The notes below the pieces were generated by a model, which saw nothing but the letters and a program-made list of their open reading frames with translations, was not told the DNA's origin and made no database searches. The position numbers and the translations under genes were made by a program. Source: CAXXXW01 sp963665555 (lineage in GTDB: Bacteria; Pseudomonadota; Alphaproteobacteria; Thalassobaculales; Thalassobaculaceae). From it: a stretch of 64,000 nucleotides of DNA. Below are positions 16,800 to 27,769 of the stretch, one piece after another (positions within the stretch are counted from its first letter, which is position 1; the number at the start of each line of letters is the position of its first letter). Location: assembly GCA_963665555.2 (NCBI GenBank), contig OY762308.1, forward strand, positions 372,001 through 436,000. The letters are read 5' to 3'.

Positions 16800-17929
16800 G
16801 ATTCGAGCACCGCGCCGGCCTCGGCCGGCCAATGCAGCGTCACCCGGTCGCCGCGCGCGAAGGGGCGGGACGGCGCGCGCTCGGCGTTGGCCCGCGCCGC
16901 CCGGACCAGCCCTTCCGCGCCCTCGGCCACCCGCACGCCGTAAACCGACACGCCGCCGAGATAGGAGACCTCCTCCACCGCGCCCGACAGCCGGTTGCGC
17001 CGCCCCGGCGCGCGCTCCGGCGGCGCGTCGCCGGGCCGGGCGATGGCGATCTTCTCCGGCCGTACCGCGATCCAGACCGGCCGGCCCAGCAGCGGCCCCC
17101 GCGCGCCCGCCGCCTCGATCCGGGCGCCGATCGCCGGGGCGTCCACCGCGACCCCGCCGTCGCCCACCGCGCGCACGATGCCGGAGAACAGGTTCACCGA
17201 GCCGATGAAGCCGGCGACGAAACGGTCCGCCGGATGCTCGTAGAGTTCGGCCGGCGGCGCGGTCTGCCGAATCCGGCCCTCGTTCATCACCGCCGCGCGG
17301 TCCGCCATCGAAAGCGCCTCCTCCTGGTCGTGCGTCACGATAACGAAGGTGATGCCGACGGTCTCGCGCAACCGCACCAGTTCGAGGCGCATCCGCTCGC
17401 GCAGCCGCGCGTCCAGCGCCGAGAGCGGCTCGTCGAGCAGCAGCACGCGGGGCCGCCTGGCCAGCGCCCGGGCCAGCGCGACGCGCTGGCGCTCGCCGCC
17501 GGAGAGGCGGTCCGGCGACCGGCTCCCGTAGCCGGCGAGGTTCACCAGCTCCAGCGCCTCCTCGGCCCGCGCCCGCGCCTCGGCCCGGCCGGCCCCGCCG
17601 ACGCGCGGCCCGTAGGCCGCGTTGTCCAGCACCGACATGTGCGGGAAGACGGCGTAGGACTGGAACACCATGTTGACGGGCCGGCGGTTCGCCGGCACGC
17701 CCGCCATGTCGCGGCCGTCGATGGCGATGGAGCCGGAATCGGGATGCTCCAGCCCGGCCAGCAGGCGCAGCAGCGTGCTCTTGCCGCAGCCCGACGGGCC
17801 GAGCAGCGCGAAGAACTCGCCGGCCCGGATCTCCAGGCTCACATCGTCCACGGCGGCGGTCCCGCCGAACCGCTTGCGCAGCCGCTCGACCCGGACGATC
17901 GGCGCGCCGCCCGCCTCCGCCCCGGTCAC
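16796..17929 (-). CDS. potA: Polyamine ABC transporter ATP-binding protein
   Basis: A 377-residue ABC ATPase of the spermidine/putrescine (PotA/PotG) type. Walker A is GPSGCGKST, the Q-loop reads VFQSYAVFPHM, the signature is LSGGERQRVALARAL, Walker B is VLLLDEPLSALD, and the H-loop is THDQEEAL. A C-terminal TOBE regulatory domain follows from about residue 270. It powers import through PotH/PotI at the inner membrane. The start is GTG 17929, overlapping the potI stop by 4 nt; its own stop overlaps the hydrolase start by 4 nt. Confidence 0.93.
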   Translation of the reverse strand: MTGAEAGGAPIVRVERLRKRFGGTAAVDDVSLEIRAGEFFALLGPSGCGKSTLLRLLAGLEHPDSGSIAIDGRDMAGVPANRRPVNMVFQSYAVFPHMSVLDNAAYGPRVGGAGRAEARARAEEALELVNLAGYGSRSPDRLSGGERQRVALARALARRPRVLLLDEPLSALDARLRERMRLELVRLRETVGITFVIVTHDQEEALSMADRAAVMNEGRIRQTAPPAELYEHPADRFVAGFIGSVNLFSGIVRAVGDGGVAVDAPAIGARIEAAGARGPLLGRPVWIAVRPEKIAIARPGDAPPERAPGRRNRLSGAVEEVSYLGGVSVYGVRVAEGAEGLVRAARANAERAPSRPFARGDRVTLHWPAEAGAVLES

Positions 17930-18774
17930 GGCCGCGCCTCCCGGCGGCCGGGCGCCGGCGCCTGGCGGTTCTGGACCCACAGCGCCGCCGCCGTCACCGC
18001 CACGGTGATGGCGATCAGCACCGTCGAGGCGGCGTTCACCTCCGGCGTCACCGAGAACCTCACCATCGAATACACCTTGACCGGGAAGGTGACGGTCTCC
18101 GGGCCGGAGGTGAAGAAGGTGATGACGAAATCGTCCAGCGACAGCGTGAAGGCGAGCAGCGCGCCGGCGACCAGTCCCGGCCGCATGTGCGGGATGACGA
18201 CATCGCGCAGCACCGCCCAGTCGCCGGCGCCGAGGTCGCGGGCCGCCTCCTCCATCTCCGGGTTGAAGCTGGAGAGGCGGGCGCGCGCGACCACGGCGAC
18301 GAAGGGGAAGCAGAAGGAGACATGCGCGATCGTAATCCGCCCGAGGCCGAGCGGCCACGGCAGGTCGTTCGGCCAGCCGATCCGGGCGAAGAAGGCGAGC
18401 ATGGCCACGCCCATGCAGATTTCCGGGATGACGATGGGCAGGGCGACCGTCCCCTCGTACAGCGGCTTCAACGGGAACCGGAAGCGCCAGAGCGTGTAGG
18501 CCGCGATCGCGCCCAGCACGGTGGCGACGACGGTGCTCGCCAGCGCGATGGCGAGCGAGTTGGCGAACGCCTCGATCAGGCCCTCGTTCGCCATCGCCTT
18601 CTCGTAGTATTTCGTCGTGAAGCCGCGCCAGACGATGTTGCGCCGGCTGTCGTTGAACGAAAAGGCCACGAGCGTGGCGATCGGCGCGTAGAGGAAGACG
18701 AAGACCGACAGCAGCGCCAGCCGCATCCAGGCCCGGCGCGTGTACTCCAGCGGCCCCGGCGCGGCGCGCGTCAC
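17926..18774 (-). CDS. potI: Polyamine ABC transporter permease
   Basis: A 282-residue permease of the MetI-like fold with six predicted membrane helices. The first is near LALLSVFVFLYAPIATLVAF. The EAA loop (EEAARDLGAGDWAVLRDVVIP) contacts the ATPase. The sequence LSLDDFVITFFTSG is characteristic of PotC/PotI permeases. The GTG start at 18774 overlaps potH by 4 nt and the stop overlaps potA by 4 nt, so stoichiometric expression through translational coupling is likely. Confidence 0.93.
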   Translation of the reverse strand: MTRAAPGPLEYTRRAWMRLALLSVFVFLYAPIATLVAFSFNDSRRNIVWRGFTTKYYEKAMANEGLIEAFANSLAIALASTVVATVLGAIAAYTLWRFRFPLKPLYEGTVALPIVIPEICMGVAMLAFFARIGWPNDLPWPLGLGRITIAHVSFCFPFVAVVARARLSSFNPEMEEAARDLGAGDWAVLRDVVIPHMRPGLVAGALLAFTLSLDDFVITFFTSGPETVTFPVKVYSMVRFSVTPEVNAASTVLIAITVAVTAAALWVQNRQAPAPGRREARP

Positions 18775-19652
18775 CTCGCCTCCAGCCCGCCGCCCGACAG
18801 CGCCGAGCGGATCGCCAGCGCGCCGAAGGCGGCGTACATCAACAGGAAGGACAGCGCCGCGCCGAAGGGCCAGTCGTTCGCGCGCTTGAACTGGCGCTCG
18901 ATGACATTGGCGATCATCTGGCTGTCTGTCCCGCCGAGCAGGTCCGGCGTCAGGAAGGAGCCGAGGGCGGGGATGAACACCAGGATCGCGCCGGACACGA
19001 TGCCGGGGACCGCCAGCGGCACGACGACGGTGCGGAAGGCGCGGAACTGGCTCGCGCCGAGGTCGAGCGCCGCCTCCACCAGCGAACGGTCCATCCGCTC
19101 CAGCGCGGCGTAGAGCGGCAGCACCGCGAAGGGCAGGTGCACATAGACCAGCCCGATGGTCACGGCGGTGTCGTTGTAGAGCAGCGCCAGCGGCTCGAAG
19201 GGCAGGCCGAACAGGTCGGCCCCCCATTCCAGCGCGAAGTTCACATGGCCCCGGGTGCGCAGCACCGCGATCAGCGCGTAGGTGCGGATCAGCAGGTTGG
19301 TCCAGAACGGCAGGATGACCAGCAGCAGCAGGACCGGCTTCCAGCGCGGCGGCGCGAAGACGATCCCCAGCGCGACCGGCAGGCCGGCGGCGAGGCAGAT
19401 AACCGTGGTCAGCCCGGCGATCCCGGCGCTCTTGGCGAGGATTTCGAGGTAGAGCGGGTCGAGCGCGCGGGCGTAGTTGGCGAGCGTCCAGACGACCTCG
19501 ATTTCGACCAGGCCGCGCTTCTCGCCGAAGCTCAGGACCCAGACGATGGCGAGCGGCGCCAGGAAGAACGCCGCGAGCCACAGCCCCGGCGCCAGCGCGG
19601 CGGCCCGGAGGAGGACGGAGGTCCGTCCGCCCCCCGGCCGGGCCGGCCCCAT
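18771..19652 (-). CDS. potH: Polyamine ABC transporter permease
   Basis: A 293-residue MetI-like permease, the PotB/PotH partner. It has membrane segments from LWLAAFFLAPLAIVWVLSF onward, the conserved PFWTNLLIRTYA, and the coupling loop VEAALDLGASQFRAFRTVVV. The typical FIPALGSFLTPDLLGG follows. The ATG start lies 27 bp after the stop of potF. It is the second gene of the polyamine unit and should form a heterodimer with PotI. Confidence 0.93.
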   Translation of the reverse strand: MGPARPGGGRTSVLLRAAALAPGLWLAAFFLAPLAIVWVLSFGEKRGLVEIEVVWTLANYARALDPLYLEILAKSAGIAGLTTVICLAAGLPVALGIVFAPPRWKPVLLLLVILPFWTNLLIRTYALIAVLRTRGHVNFALEWGADLFGLPFEPLALLYNDTAVTIGLVYVHLPFAVLPLYAALERMDRSLVEAALDLGASQFRAFRTVVVPLAVPGIVSGAILVFIPALGSFLTPDLLGGTDSQMIANVIERQFKRANDWPFGAALSFLLMYAAFGALAIRSALSGGGLEAR

Positions 19653-19679
19653 CCGCCCGGCCGCCGCGCCGCGCCGGCG

Positions 19680-20756
19680 TCAGGCCGCGCGGATGCGCGT
19701 CCACGCCTCCTCGTAGAGCCGCGCCACCTCCGGCCCCTGGTAGACCGTCGTCTCGCAGGCGGCCAGCGTTTCGTCCGAGGGGAAGACGCCGGGATTGCCG
19801 GTGTAGCTCTCCGGCAGCAGCGCCTTGGCGGCCGCGTTCGGCGTCGCGTACTGGATGAAGTCGGCGATCGCCGCGCCCGCCTCGGCGTCGAGGATGTAGT
19901 CGATGAAGGCGTGCGCGTTCGCCGGGTGCGGCGCGCCCTTCGGGATCGCCAGCGTGTCCTGCCAGACGATCGACCCCTCGCGCGGCACGACGTAGGAGAT
20001 GTCCGGGTCCTCCGCCATGACCTGGAGGATGTCGCCGTTCCACTCCATGGTGATGTCGACCTCGCCGGACAGCAGCAGGTCCTGCCCGTTGTCGGGCGCG
20101 AAGACCTTGATGTTCGGCTTCTGGGCGATCAGCAGCTTCTCCGCCTCGGCGACGACCGCCGGGTCGCTGGAGTTCAGGGGATGGCCCATGTACTTGAAGG
20201 CCGCGCCGAGCACCGCGCCGGCCTCGCTCAGCAGCGCGCAGCGGCCCTTGTAGCGGTCGGAATCGTAGAGCCATTTCCAGCTGTCGGGAACGCCGTCGCT
20301 TTTCGACTTGCGGTAGCCGATTCCCATCGTGCCCCACATGTAGGGCATGGAATAGCGGCGGCCGGGATCGAAGGCGGCGTCGAGGAAGGCGTCCTGGATG
20401 TTGGCCATGTTCGGGATCGCCGCGTGGTCCAGCGGCATCAGCATTTCGGCCGAGATCATCCGCTCGACGAAATCGTTCGACGGCACGATCACGTCGTAGC
20501 CGGGGTTGCCCTCCCGCAGCTTGGCGAACAGTTCGTCGTTGTCGGCGAACAGGTCCATCCGCACCGCGATGCCGGTGGCGGACCGGAAGTCGTCCAGCGT
20601 GGTCTCGCCGATATAGGTGTCCCAGTTGTAGAAGTTGAGCTTCGGCTCCTCCGCCGCCCGGCCGGCGCGGGGGAGAATCGACAGGCCGGCCGCGGCCGCG
20701 CCGGTTCCGGCGAGAAAGCGGCGGCGCGACAGGCGCCGGCGGGCGAAAAGGGTCAT
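19680..20756 (-). CDS. potF: Polyamine ABC transporter periplasmic binding protein
   Basis: A 358-residue extracytoplasmic solute-binding protein of the PotD/PotF type. The N-terminus carries a twin-arginine-like signal (LSRRRFLAGTGAAAAG), so it is exported. The mature part starts at about residue 35 with the typical LNFYNWDTYIGE. VIVPSNDFVERMI and YSMPYMWGTMGIGYRKS are conserved ligand-pocket regions. The ATG at 20756 follows a GGGGGAG ribosome-binding site and was preferred over an upstream in-frame TTG. First gene of the potF-H-I-A-hydrolase-aguA operon. Putrescine versus spermidine preference is not decided. Confidence 0.92.
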   Translation of the reverse strand: MTLFARRRLSRRRFLAGTGAAAAGLSILPRAGRAAEEPKLNFYNWDTYIGETTLDDFRSATGIAVRMDLFADNDELFAKLREGNPGYDVIVPSNDFVERMISAEMLMPLDHAAIPNMANIQDAFLDAAFDPGRRYSMPYMWGTMGIGYRKSKSDGVPDSWKWLYDSDRYKGRCALLSEAGAVLGAAFKYMGHPLNSSDPAVVAEAEKLLIAQKPNIKVFAPDNGQDLLLSGEVDITMEWNGDILQVMAEDPDISYVVPREGSIVWQDTLAIPKGAPHPANAHAFIDYILDAEAGAAIADFIQYATPNAAAKALLPESYTGNPGVFPSDETLAACETTVYQGPEVARLYEEAWTRIRAA

Positions 20757-20855
20757 GCGCGGTCTCCCCCTGGCCAAGCGCCGCCGGCCGCGCGCGGCGC
20801 GGGCCGGGGGCGGTCCCGTGTCCGGGTTTCCTCTTACGGCGGCGCCGCGGCCGGG

Positions 20856-22076
20856 TCAACAATCCGGCGGATCGGGAAACAGCCCCGGCAGCCAGCGCCC
20901 GGCGAGTTTGGCCGGGAAGTCGAGGCGCAGCGGCGCGCGCGGCCCGTCGGAAGCGAGCGCGCCGCTCTTCGACAGCGCTTCGGCGACGCGGCGCGCCTGG
21001 CGTTCGCCGACGCCGAGGACGCCCGCCACCTCGCCCCGGGGCAATTGCCCGCGATAGAAGATCGCCTCCAGAACCGCGCCGGCGCGCGGCGGCAGCCGCC
21101 CCTCCCGCGCCTCTTCCGCCGCCCAAGCCAGCGCGCGGCCGCGCAGCCGGTCCGGCTGGAGCAGGCTCTCCATGAACCGCGTCTGGTCGATGCAGGTTTC
21201 GAGGAAGAAGGCGGCGAAGGCCGCCAGCGCCTCCTCGCTCAAATGGCCGCGCCCGTCGAGGTCGTTGCGGCGCGGCAGGTCGCATTCCGCGAGCCGGCGC
21301 TTGTATTCGGCGTCGCGCCGGGCGAGGCCGCGCGCCGCGGACCACAAGCCGCCGCCGTCGAGCGCCTCGCGCAGCATGGCGTGCGACATCAGCCGGGCCA
21401 CGCGCCCGTTGCCGTCGAGGAAGGGGTGTATCCACAACAGCCGGTGATGGGCCGTCGCGGCGGCGAGGATGGCGTCGGTCCGGCCGAGGCGCGCGTGGGC
21501 TTGCTCGAACCGGGCGAGGAAACGCGGGACCGCGCCGGGGCTGACGGGGACATGGCGGCCGACCCGCACATCGCGCCAGCGCAACGCGCCGGGGACGAGG
21601 CGGACCGGCCCTCCGGTCCCGGAATGGGCGAGCCGGAGCAGGCGTTCGGGCAGCCCTTCGCAAAAGCGCCGGTGGAGTTCGCGCACGCCCGCGACCGTCG
21701 CGGCGCGGCCGTCCAGCCCGCCGCCGTCGATCCAGGCCTGGACCGCGATATGCGCCCGCGCCTCGACCTGGAGGTCGCGCTTCTCCGGGTCGGCGCTGTA
21801 GTCGCCGTCGAGCGCGCGCTGGATATCGACAGGATGGGTGTCGTGGCCCTCGATGAGGTTGCTGTAGTAGCAGTTCATCGCCCGGACGAGATCGGCCAGC
21901 GCGTCCGCGGCGGCGGGAGGGAGCGCGCGCCGGAACCCGGCCGCCGCCGCGGCGAGTTCGACGGCGAGGTCGGCGAGGCGCCCGCGATGGCGGGAGCTTT
22001 CGCCGATCGCGACCGGCTCCATGCGGCCGATGTCCTCGCCCCGGTCCTCGATGTCCGCTTCCATGTCCGTTTCCAT
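20856..22076 (-). CDS. Fic-domain protein, class II (N-terminal inhibitory helix)
   Basis: A 406-residue Fic/DOC enzyme. The catalytic motif HPFLDGNGRVAR is intact, with the catalytic His and the phosphate-binding anchor, so it should transfer AMP or another nucleotide monophosphate to target proteins. An N-terminal SNLIEG matches the (S/T)xxxE(G/N) inhibitory motif, placing it in class II, in which the same chain holds the enzyme inactive until relieved. A C-terminal winged-helix-like segment (LPRGEVAGVLGVGERQARRV) suggests DNA or partner binding, and autoregulation is known in some relatives. The start codes for a run of Met/Asp/Glu repeats. It lies downstream of nothing obvious and is divergent from an orphan gene. 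Confidence 0.92.
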   Translation of the reverse strand: METDMEADIEDRGEDIGRMEPVAIGESSRHRGRLADLAVELAAAAAGFRRALPPAAADALADLVRAMNCYYSNLIEGHDTHPVDIQRALDGDYSADPEKRDLQVEARAHIAVQAWIDGGGLDGRAATVAGVRELHRRFCEGLPERLLRLAHSGTGGPVRLVPGALRWRDVRVGRHVPVSPGAVPRFLARFEQAHARLGRTDAILAAATAHHRLLWIHPFLDGNGRVARLMSHAMLREALDGGGLWSAARGLARRDAEYKRRLAECDLPRRNDLDGRGHLSEEALAAFAAFFLETCIDQTRFMESLLQPDRLRGRALAWAAEEAREGRLPPRAGAVLEAIFYRGQLPRGEVAGVLGVGERQARRVAEALSKSGALASDGPRAPLRLDFPAKLAGRWLPGLFPDPPDC

Positions 22077-22084
22077 GTCCGCCG

Positions 22085-22113
22085 TTGCGAGCGGGATATG
22101 GGAACTCTATTAG
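22085..22113 (+). promoter_or_regulatory. Sigma70-like promoter candidate facing the orphan genes
   Basis: TTGCGA, a 17-nt spacer and TATTAG sit between fic and the orphan gene at 22310, reading toward the latter; each hexamer matches four of six consensus bases. The distance to the gene is about 200 bp. This is pattern matching only. Confidence 0.25.
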
Positions 22114-22309
22114 ACGGTTACCGGAACATCCACCCCTTCGCGGCCGTTCGGAAGTCCGCATGGGGGTCCCTTCGCGCGGCGGCCGGGATCGCCGACCGGG
22201 CGCTCGCTTCCCGGCGGCGATAGCGAAACCGCTTGCCGCGCGCGGCGCGGCTTGGTAGCATCGGCGGCTGGAATGGCATTTCGGTTACGATTTTTCGGGA
22301 GGCGGCGCG

Positions 22310-22618
22310 ATGGCGACCATGCGAGCGCCCGGCGGCGCGACGGTCGATATTCCGTCCATGGAAATGCTCTGCCGCCCGCTGCGCGACCACGAAAAGCGCG
22401 CGTTGTGGGGCGACGGCGGGAGGGCGGACGCTCTTTCCGCTCTGGCCTCCATGCTGGAGAGCGACGACGCGCGGGTTCGGGCGCTGGCGGAGGCGGTCGT
22501 CCGCCGCCTGATGCATGAAAGGATGGCGGCGGAACTGTTCGGAAAAGGAAGACCGGGGTCGCGGCTTGTCGAAGGTTTTCGCAGGATGGAAGCCTCTTTC
22601 GACAGGATGTTCCGGTGA
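22310..22618 (+). CDS. Small protein of unknown function
   Basis: A 102-residue predicted soluble, mainly helical protein starting at ATG behind GGGAGG. It has an Arg/Ala-rich helix near ALAEAVVRRLMHERMAAEL and a basic C-terminus ending RMFR. No membrane segment or known motif was recognised. It is divergent from fic and followed by a second orphan gene 61 bp downstream. The role is unknown. Confidence 0.6.
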   Translation: MATMRAPGGATVDIPSMEMLCRPLRDHEKRALWGDGGRADALSALASMLESDDARVRALAEAVVRRLMHERMAAELFGKGRPGSRLVEGFRRMEASFDRMFR

Positions 22619-22679
22619 CCGGCAAACCCGACGGCGCCGAGGGGCGGGACGGAGTCTTTCCGGTCCGCCGGAAGGGGGT

Positions 22680-23060
22680 GTGCTTGCGCAGACATCGGAG
22701 ACTGGCGGGGAAGGGGACATACTGGCGCGCCTGGTACACGGCGTCTCGGTACAATCGACCTTCTCGCATCATCCCATAGTCGATAAATTCAACGATGAGC
22801 ACACAAAGGTTTTTCTCGATAATACGTATAAATTGCAAGCGCAAACTCAACAAAACGATCAAAACAACGTAATTTGGAATAGATGGTTTTGTTTGGCTTA
22901 CGTTCTGATCTTCGTGGCGGTTTTCGGGTTTTTGACATGGTATCTGTTGCCGGACAATCGTGATATTTATTTCGAGATCTTGAAATTCACGGGTATCTTC
23001 GCGGCCGGCGGGTCCGGAGTATATGGCTTGAGGGCGTATTTGGACCGACATCAGGACTGA
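22680..23060 (+). CDS. Small membrane protein of unknown function
   Basis: About 126 residues from a GTG at 22680, with GGAAGGGG immediately upstream. The N-terminal half is polar and Gln/Asn-rich (YKLQAQTQQNDQNN). Two membrane segments follow (near FCLAYVLIFVAVFGFLTWYL and ILKFTGIFAAGGSGVYGL), and a short charged tail ends YLDRHQD. A phage-derived or defence-associated effector could look like this, but there is no motif to support it. The region is distinctly A/T-richer than the flanks, consistent with acquired DNA. The start is not certain. The family is not recognised. Confidence 0.62.
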   Translation: MLAQTSETGGEGDILARLVHGVSVQSTFSHHPIVDKFNDEHTKVFLDNTYKLQAQTQQNDQNNVIWNRWFCLAYVLIFVAVFGFLTWYLLPDNRDIYFEILKFTGIFAAGGSGVYGLRAYLDRHQD

Positions 23061-23126
23061 CTTGCGGCCCCGGGAATGCTCCGGCCCCCGATGGCTCCTC
23101 CGGCCCCCGGCCGCCCCCCCGTCCCC

Positions 23127-25808
<2,682 letters not shown>

Positions 25809-25904
25809 CGCGGTCTCTCCGTTCCGGCGGCGGGCGCGGCCGGACCATAGCGGCAAGCCGCCCGGAACGCCAGCTTCGCGGCGCCCGGACCGGGCGGGCG
25901 GCGG

Positions 25905-26882
25905 CTATTTCTGGAGGATGTCCACGATCTCGCGCAGCTGCGTGCGGGCGCGCAGCAGGTAGAAGCCGAGAGAGGCCAGGTGGCTCGGCGACACATTGCC
26001 GTCCGGCGCGCCGTTCCTGACCACGAGCGGGTCGAGTTCGGCCGCCTGGCGGATCGAGGCGAGCATCGCCTCCCACGCCGCCGCCAGGTCGCGGTTCCGG
26101 ATCACCTCGTCGAAATCGCGGCCGATCTCGCGCAGCAGCAGCTGGTAGCCGTAGAGCCGGCCCTTGGCGGCGTAGAACACGTCGTCGGCCCCGGTGTCGA
26201 TCCCCAGGCCGCCGGCCTGTTCGAGCCGCCGGTCCACGATCGCCGAACTGGAGCCGAGATCGGCGGTGAACCGCGTCAGCGCCGCCTGGAGGTTGTCGGC
26301 CCGGCGCTCGTAGGTCGCCTCGCCGGCCGCGAGGCGCTCGTTGTAGGCCAGCAGCGAACGGCGCGCCGCGCGGTATTGCGCCTCGGACGACGCGGTCGGC
26401 GCGAGCGAGGTGGAGAAGTCGAAAATCCAGATGTCGCCGGGGTATTTCAGCAAGCCGGCCGCCTTGTCGAGGTCCTTGTCCACCTCGCTCGACCCCCGGG
26501 TCCGGCCCAGCTGGTCCGACATTTCGAGCGCGAAGCGGGAGAGCGCGTACATCGCCCCCTGCTGGAAGTTCGGCATGTTGTCGAGCAGGTGGCCGGGCAT
26601 GAAGAACGGGTCGTTCGCCACCCAGCGGTTCCCGTCCACCTCCCGCTCGATCAGCGCGGCGGCCAGCGCGACGGCGCGGCTCGCGCCCGCCGGCGGCTCC
26701 GCCGGCTCGAAGGCGGGATCGTCGTCGATCCGGTGGACGACCGCCATGCCGGCGACGTAGTACAGGACGGTCAGGACCAGCAGCCCGGCGAGGCCCAGCC
26801 CGCCGGCCCGCGCCAGCCGGGGCGGCAATCGGCGCCGGGGGGCGCTGTATTCGTCGTTCCAGTCGAGCTTGCCGCGCGCCAT
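25905..26882 (-). CDS. DUF2333-family membrane-anchored protein
   Basis: A 325-residue protein. The first 27 residues are basic and cytoplasmic, followed by one membrane segment (GGLGLAGLLVLTVLYYVAGM), and the remainder should lie in the periplasm. Conserved DUF2333 stretches include WVANDPFFMPGHLLDNMPNF and WIFDFSTSLAPTAS. The family is widespread in Proteobacteria and has no established function. It precedes acnA on the same strand. Confidence 0.85.
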   Translation of the reverse strand: MARGKLDWNDEYSAPRRRLPPRLARAGGLGLAGLLVLTVLYYVAGMAVVHRIDDDPAFEPAEPPAGASRAVALAAALIEREVDGNRWVANDPFFMPGHLLDNMPNFQQGAMYALSRFALEMSDQLGRTRGSSEVDKDLDKAAGLLKYPGDIWIFDFSTSLAPTASSEAQYRAARRSLLAYNERLAAGEATYERRADNLQAALTRFTADLGSSSAIVDRRLEQAGGLGIDTGADDVFYAAKGRLYGYQLLLREIGRDFDEVIRNRDLAAAWEAMLASIRQAAELDPLVVRNGAPDGNVSPSHLASLGFYLLRARTQLREIVDILQK

Positions 26883-26961
26883 CGGGCCGGTCCCTCCCCG
26901 CCGATGCCCTTCTACATAGGCGCGGCGCGCGGAATTGCAAAGGCCGCGCGGCGGCCCCCGG

Positions 26962-27669
26962 CTACGCGCCTTCGCCGCGCGGGCGGCGCAGCCGCTTCCA
27001 GGCGATGGGCAGCAGCGCCAGCACGCCGAGGCCGGCGAGGCCGAGCGCGATTTCGAGGCTCAGCACCGAGGCGATCGAAAACGCCCCGCCGGCGTCGAAA
27101 ATCTCGCCCAGCCCGGCCCCGACCAGCGCGTACACGAAGGAGCCGGGGATAATCCCGACGAAGGTGCCGAGCGCGAACACGCCCAGCCGCACGCCGAGGA
27201 ACGCCGGCGCGAGGTTGACCAGGAAGAACGGGAAGGCCGGAATCAGGCGCAGGAACAGCATGTAGCTCAGCGCGTTCTCCTGGAAACCCTGCCGCATCCG
27301 CTCGACCGCCGATCCGGCCCGCGCCCGCAGCAGGCCGGCGAAGGCCGTCCGCGCCGCCAGGAAGACCAGCACCGCCCCCGTCGTCGCCCCCGCGACCGAG
27401 AACGCCGCGCCGGCGACCGCGCCGAACAGGAAACCGCCGGTCAGCGTCAGGAAGGCCCCGCCCGGCACGGAGAAGGCGGTCGCCGCGGCGTAAACGGCGC
27501 AGAAACCCAGCGCCGTCGCCAGGTAGCTCTCCTCCACCAGCCGCGTCAGCGCCGCGCGATGCTCGCGCAGCGCGTCGAGCGACAGGTACTCGTCGAGGCC
27601 CAGCGCCAGCGCCGCCGCCAGCCCGGCGACAAGGACGAGCGCCGGGAGCCATCTTTTGTATCCGCGCAT
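26962..27669 (-). CDS. TVP38/TMEM64-family (DedA-like) membrane protein
   Basis: A 235-residue integral membrane protein with five to six hydrophobic segments. The SNARE-associated (VTT) domain contains SVPGGAFLTLTGGFLFG and the re-entrant FLRLIPAFPFFLVNLAPAF. It also has the conserved GTFVGIIPGSFVYALVGAGLG. Members of the superfamily are lipid scramblases or transporters. The ATG at 27669, right before the first membrane helix, was chosen; upstream in-frame starts would prepend non-conserved sequence overlapping the divergent gene's leader. Confidence 0.88.
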   Translation of the reverse strand: MRGYKRWLPALVLVAGLAAALALGLDEYLSLDALREHRAALTRLVEESYLATALGFCAVYAAATAFSVPGGAFLTLTGGFLFGAVAGAAFSVAGATTGAVLVFLAARTAFAGLLRARAGSAVERMRQGFQENALSYMLFLRLIPAFPFFLVNLAPAFLGVRLGVFALGTFVGIIPGSFVYALVGAGLGEIFDAGGAFSIASVLSLEIALGLAGLGVLALLPIAWKRLRRPRGEGA

Positions 27670-27769
27670 GGAGTCCGCCTTTCCGGCCGCCGCCGCCGCG
27701 CCGGCATGGACAGCCGCCCGGGAACCTGCTGTCATGCGGCCCTCGACGCAACCCCCGGCGAGGCGCGGC

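Noticed and set aside
17926..22161. A single 1411-codon minus-strand frame across the polyamine and fic region
   Set aside because: Only its last part, from about 18774, is a real gene (potI). Upstream it reads through potH, potF and fic out of frame.
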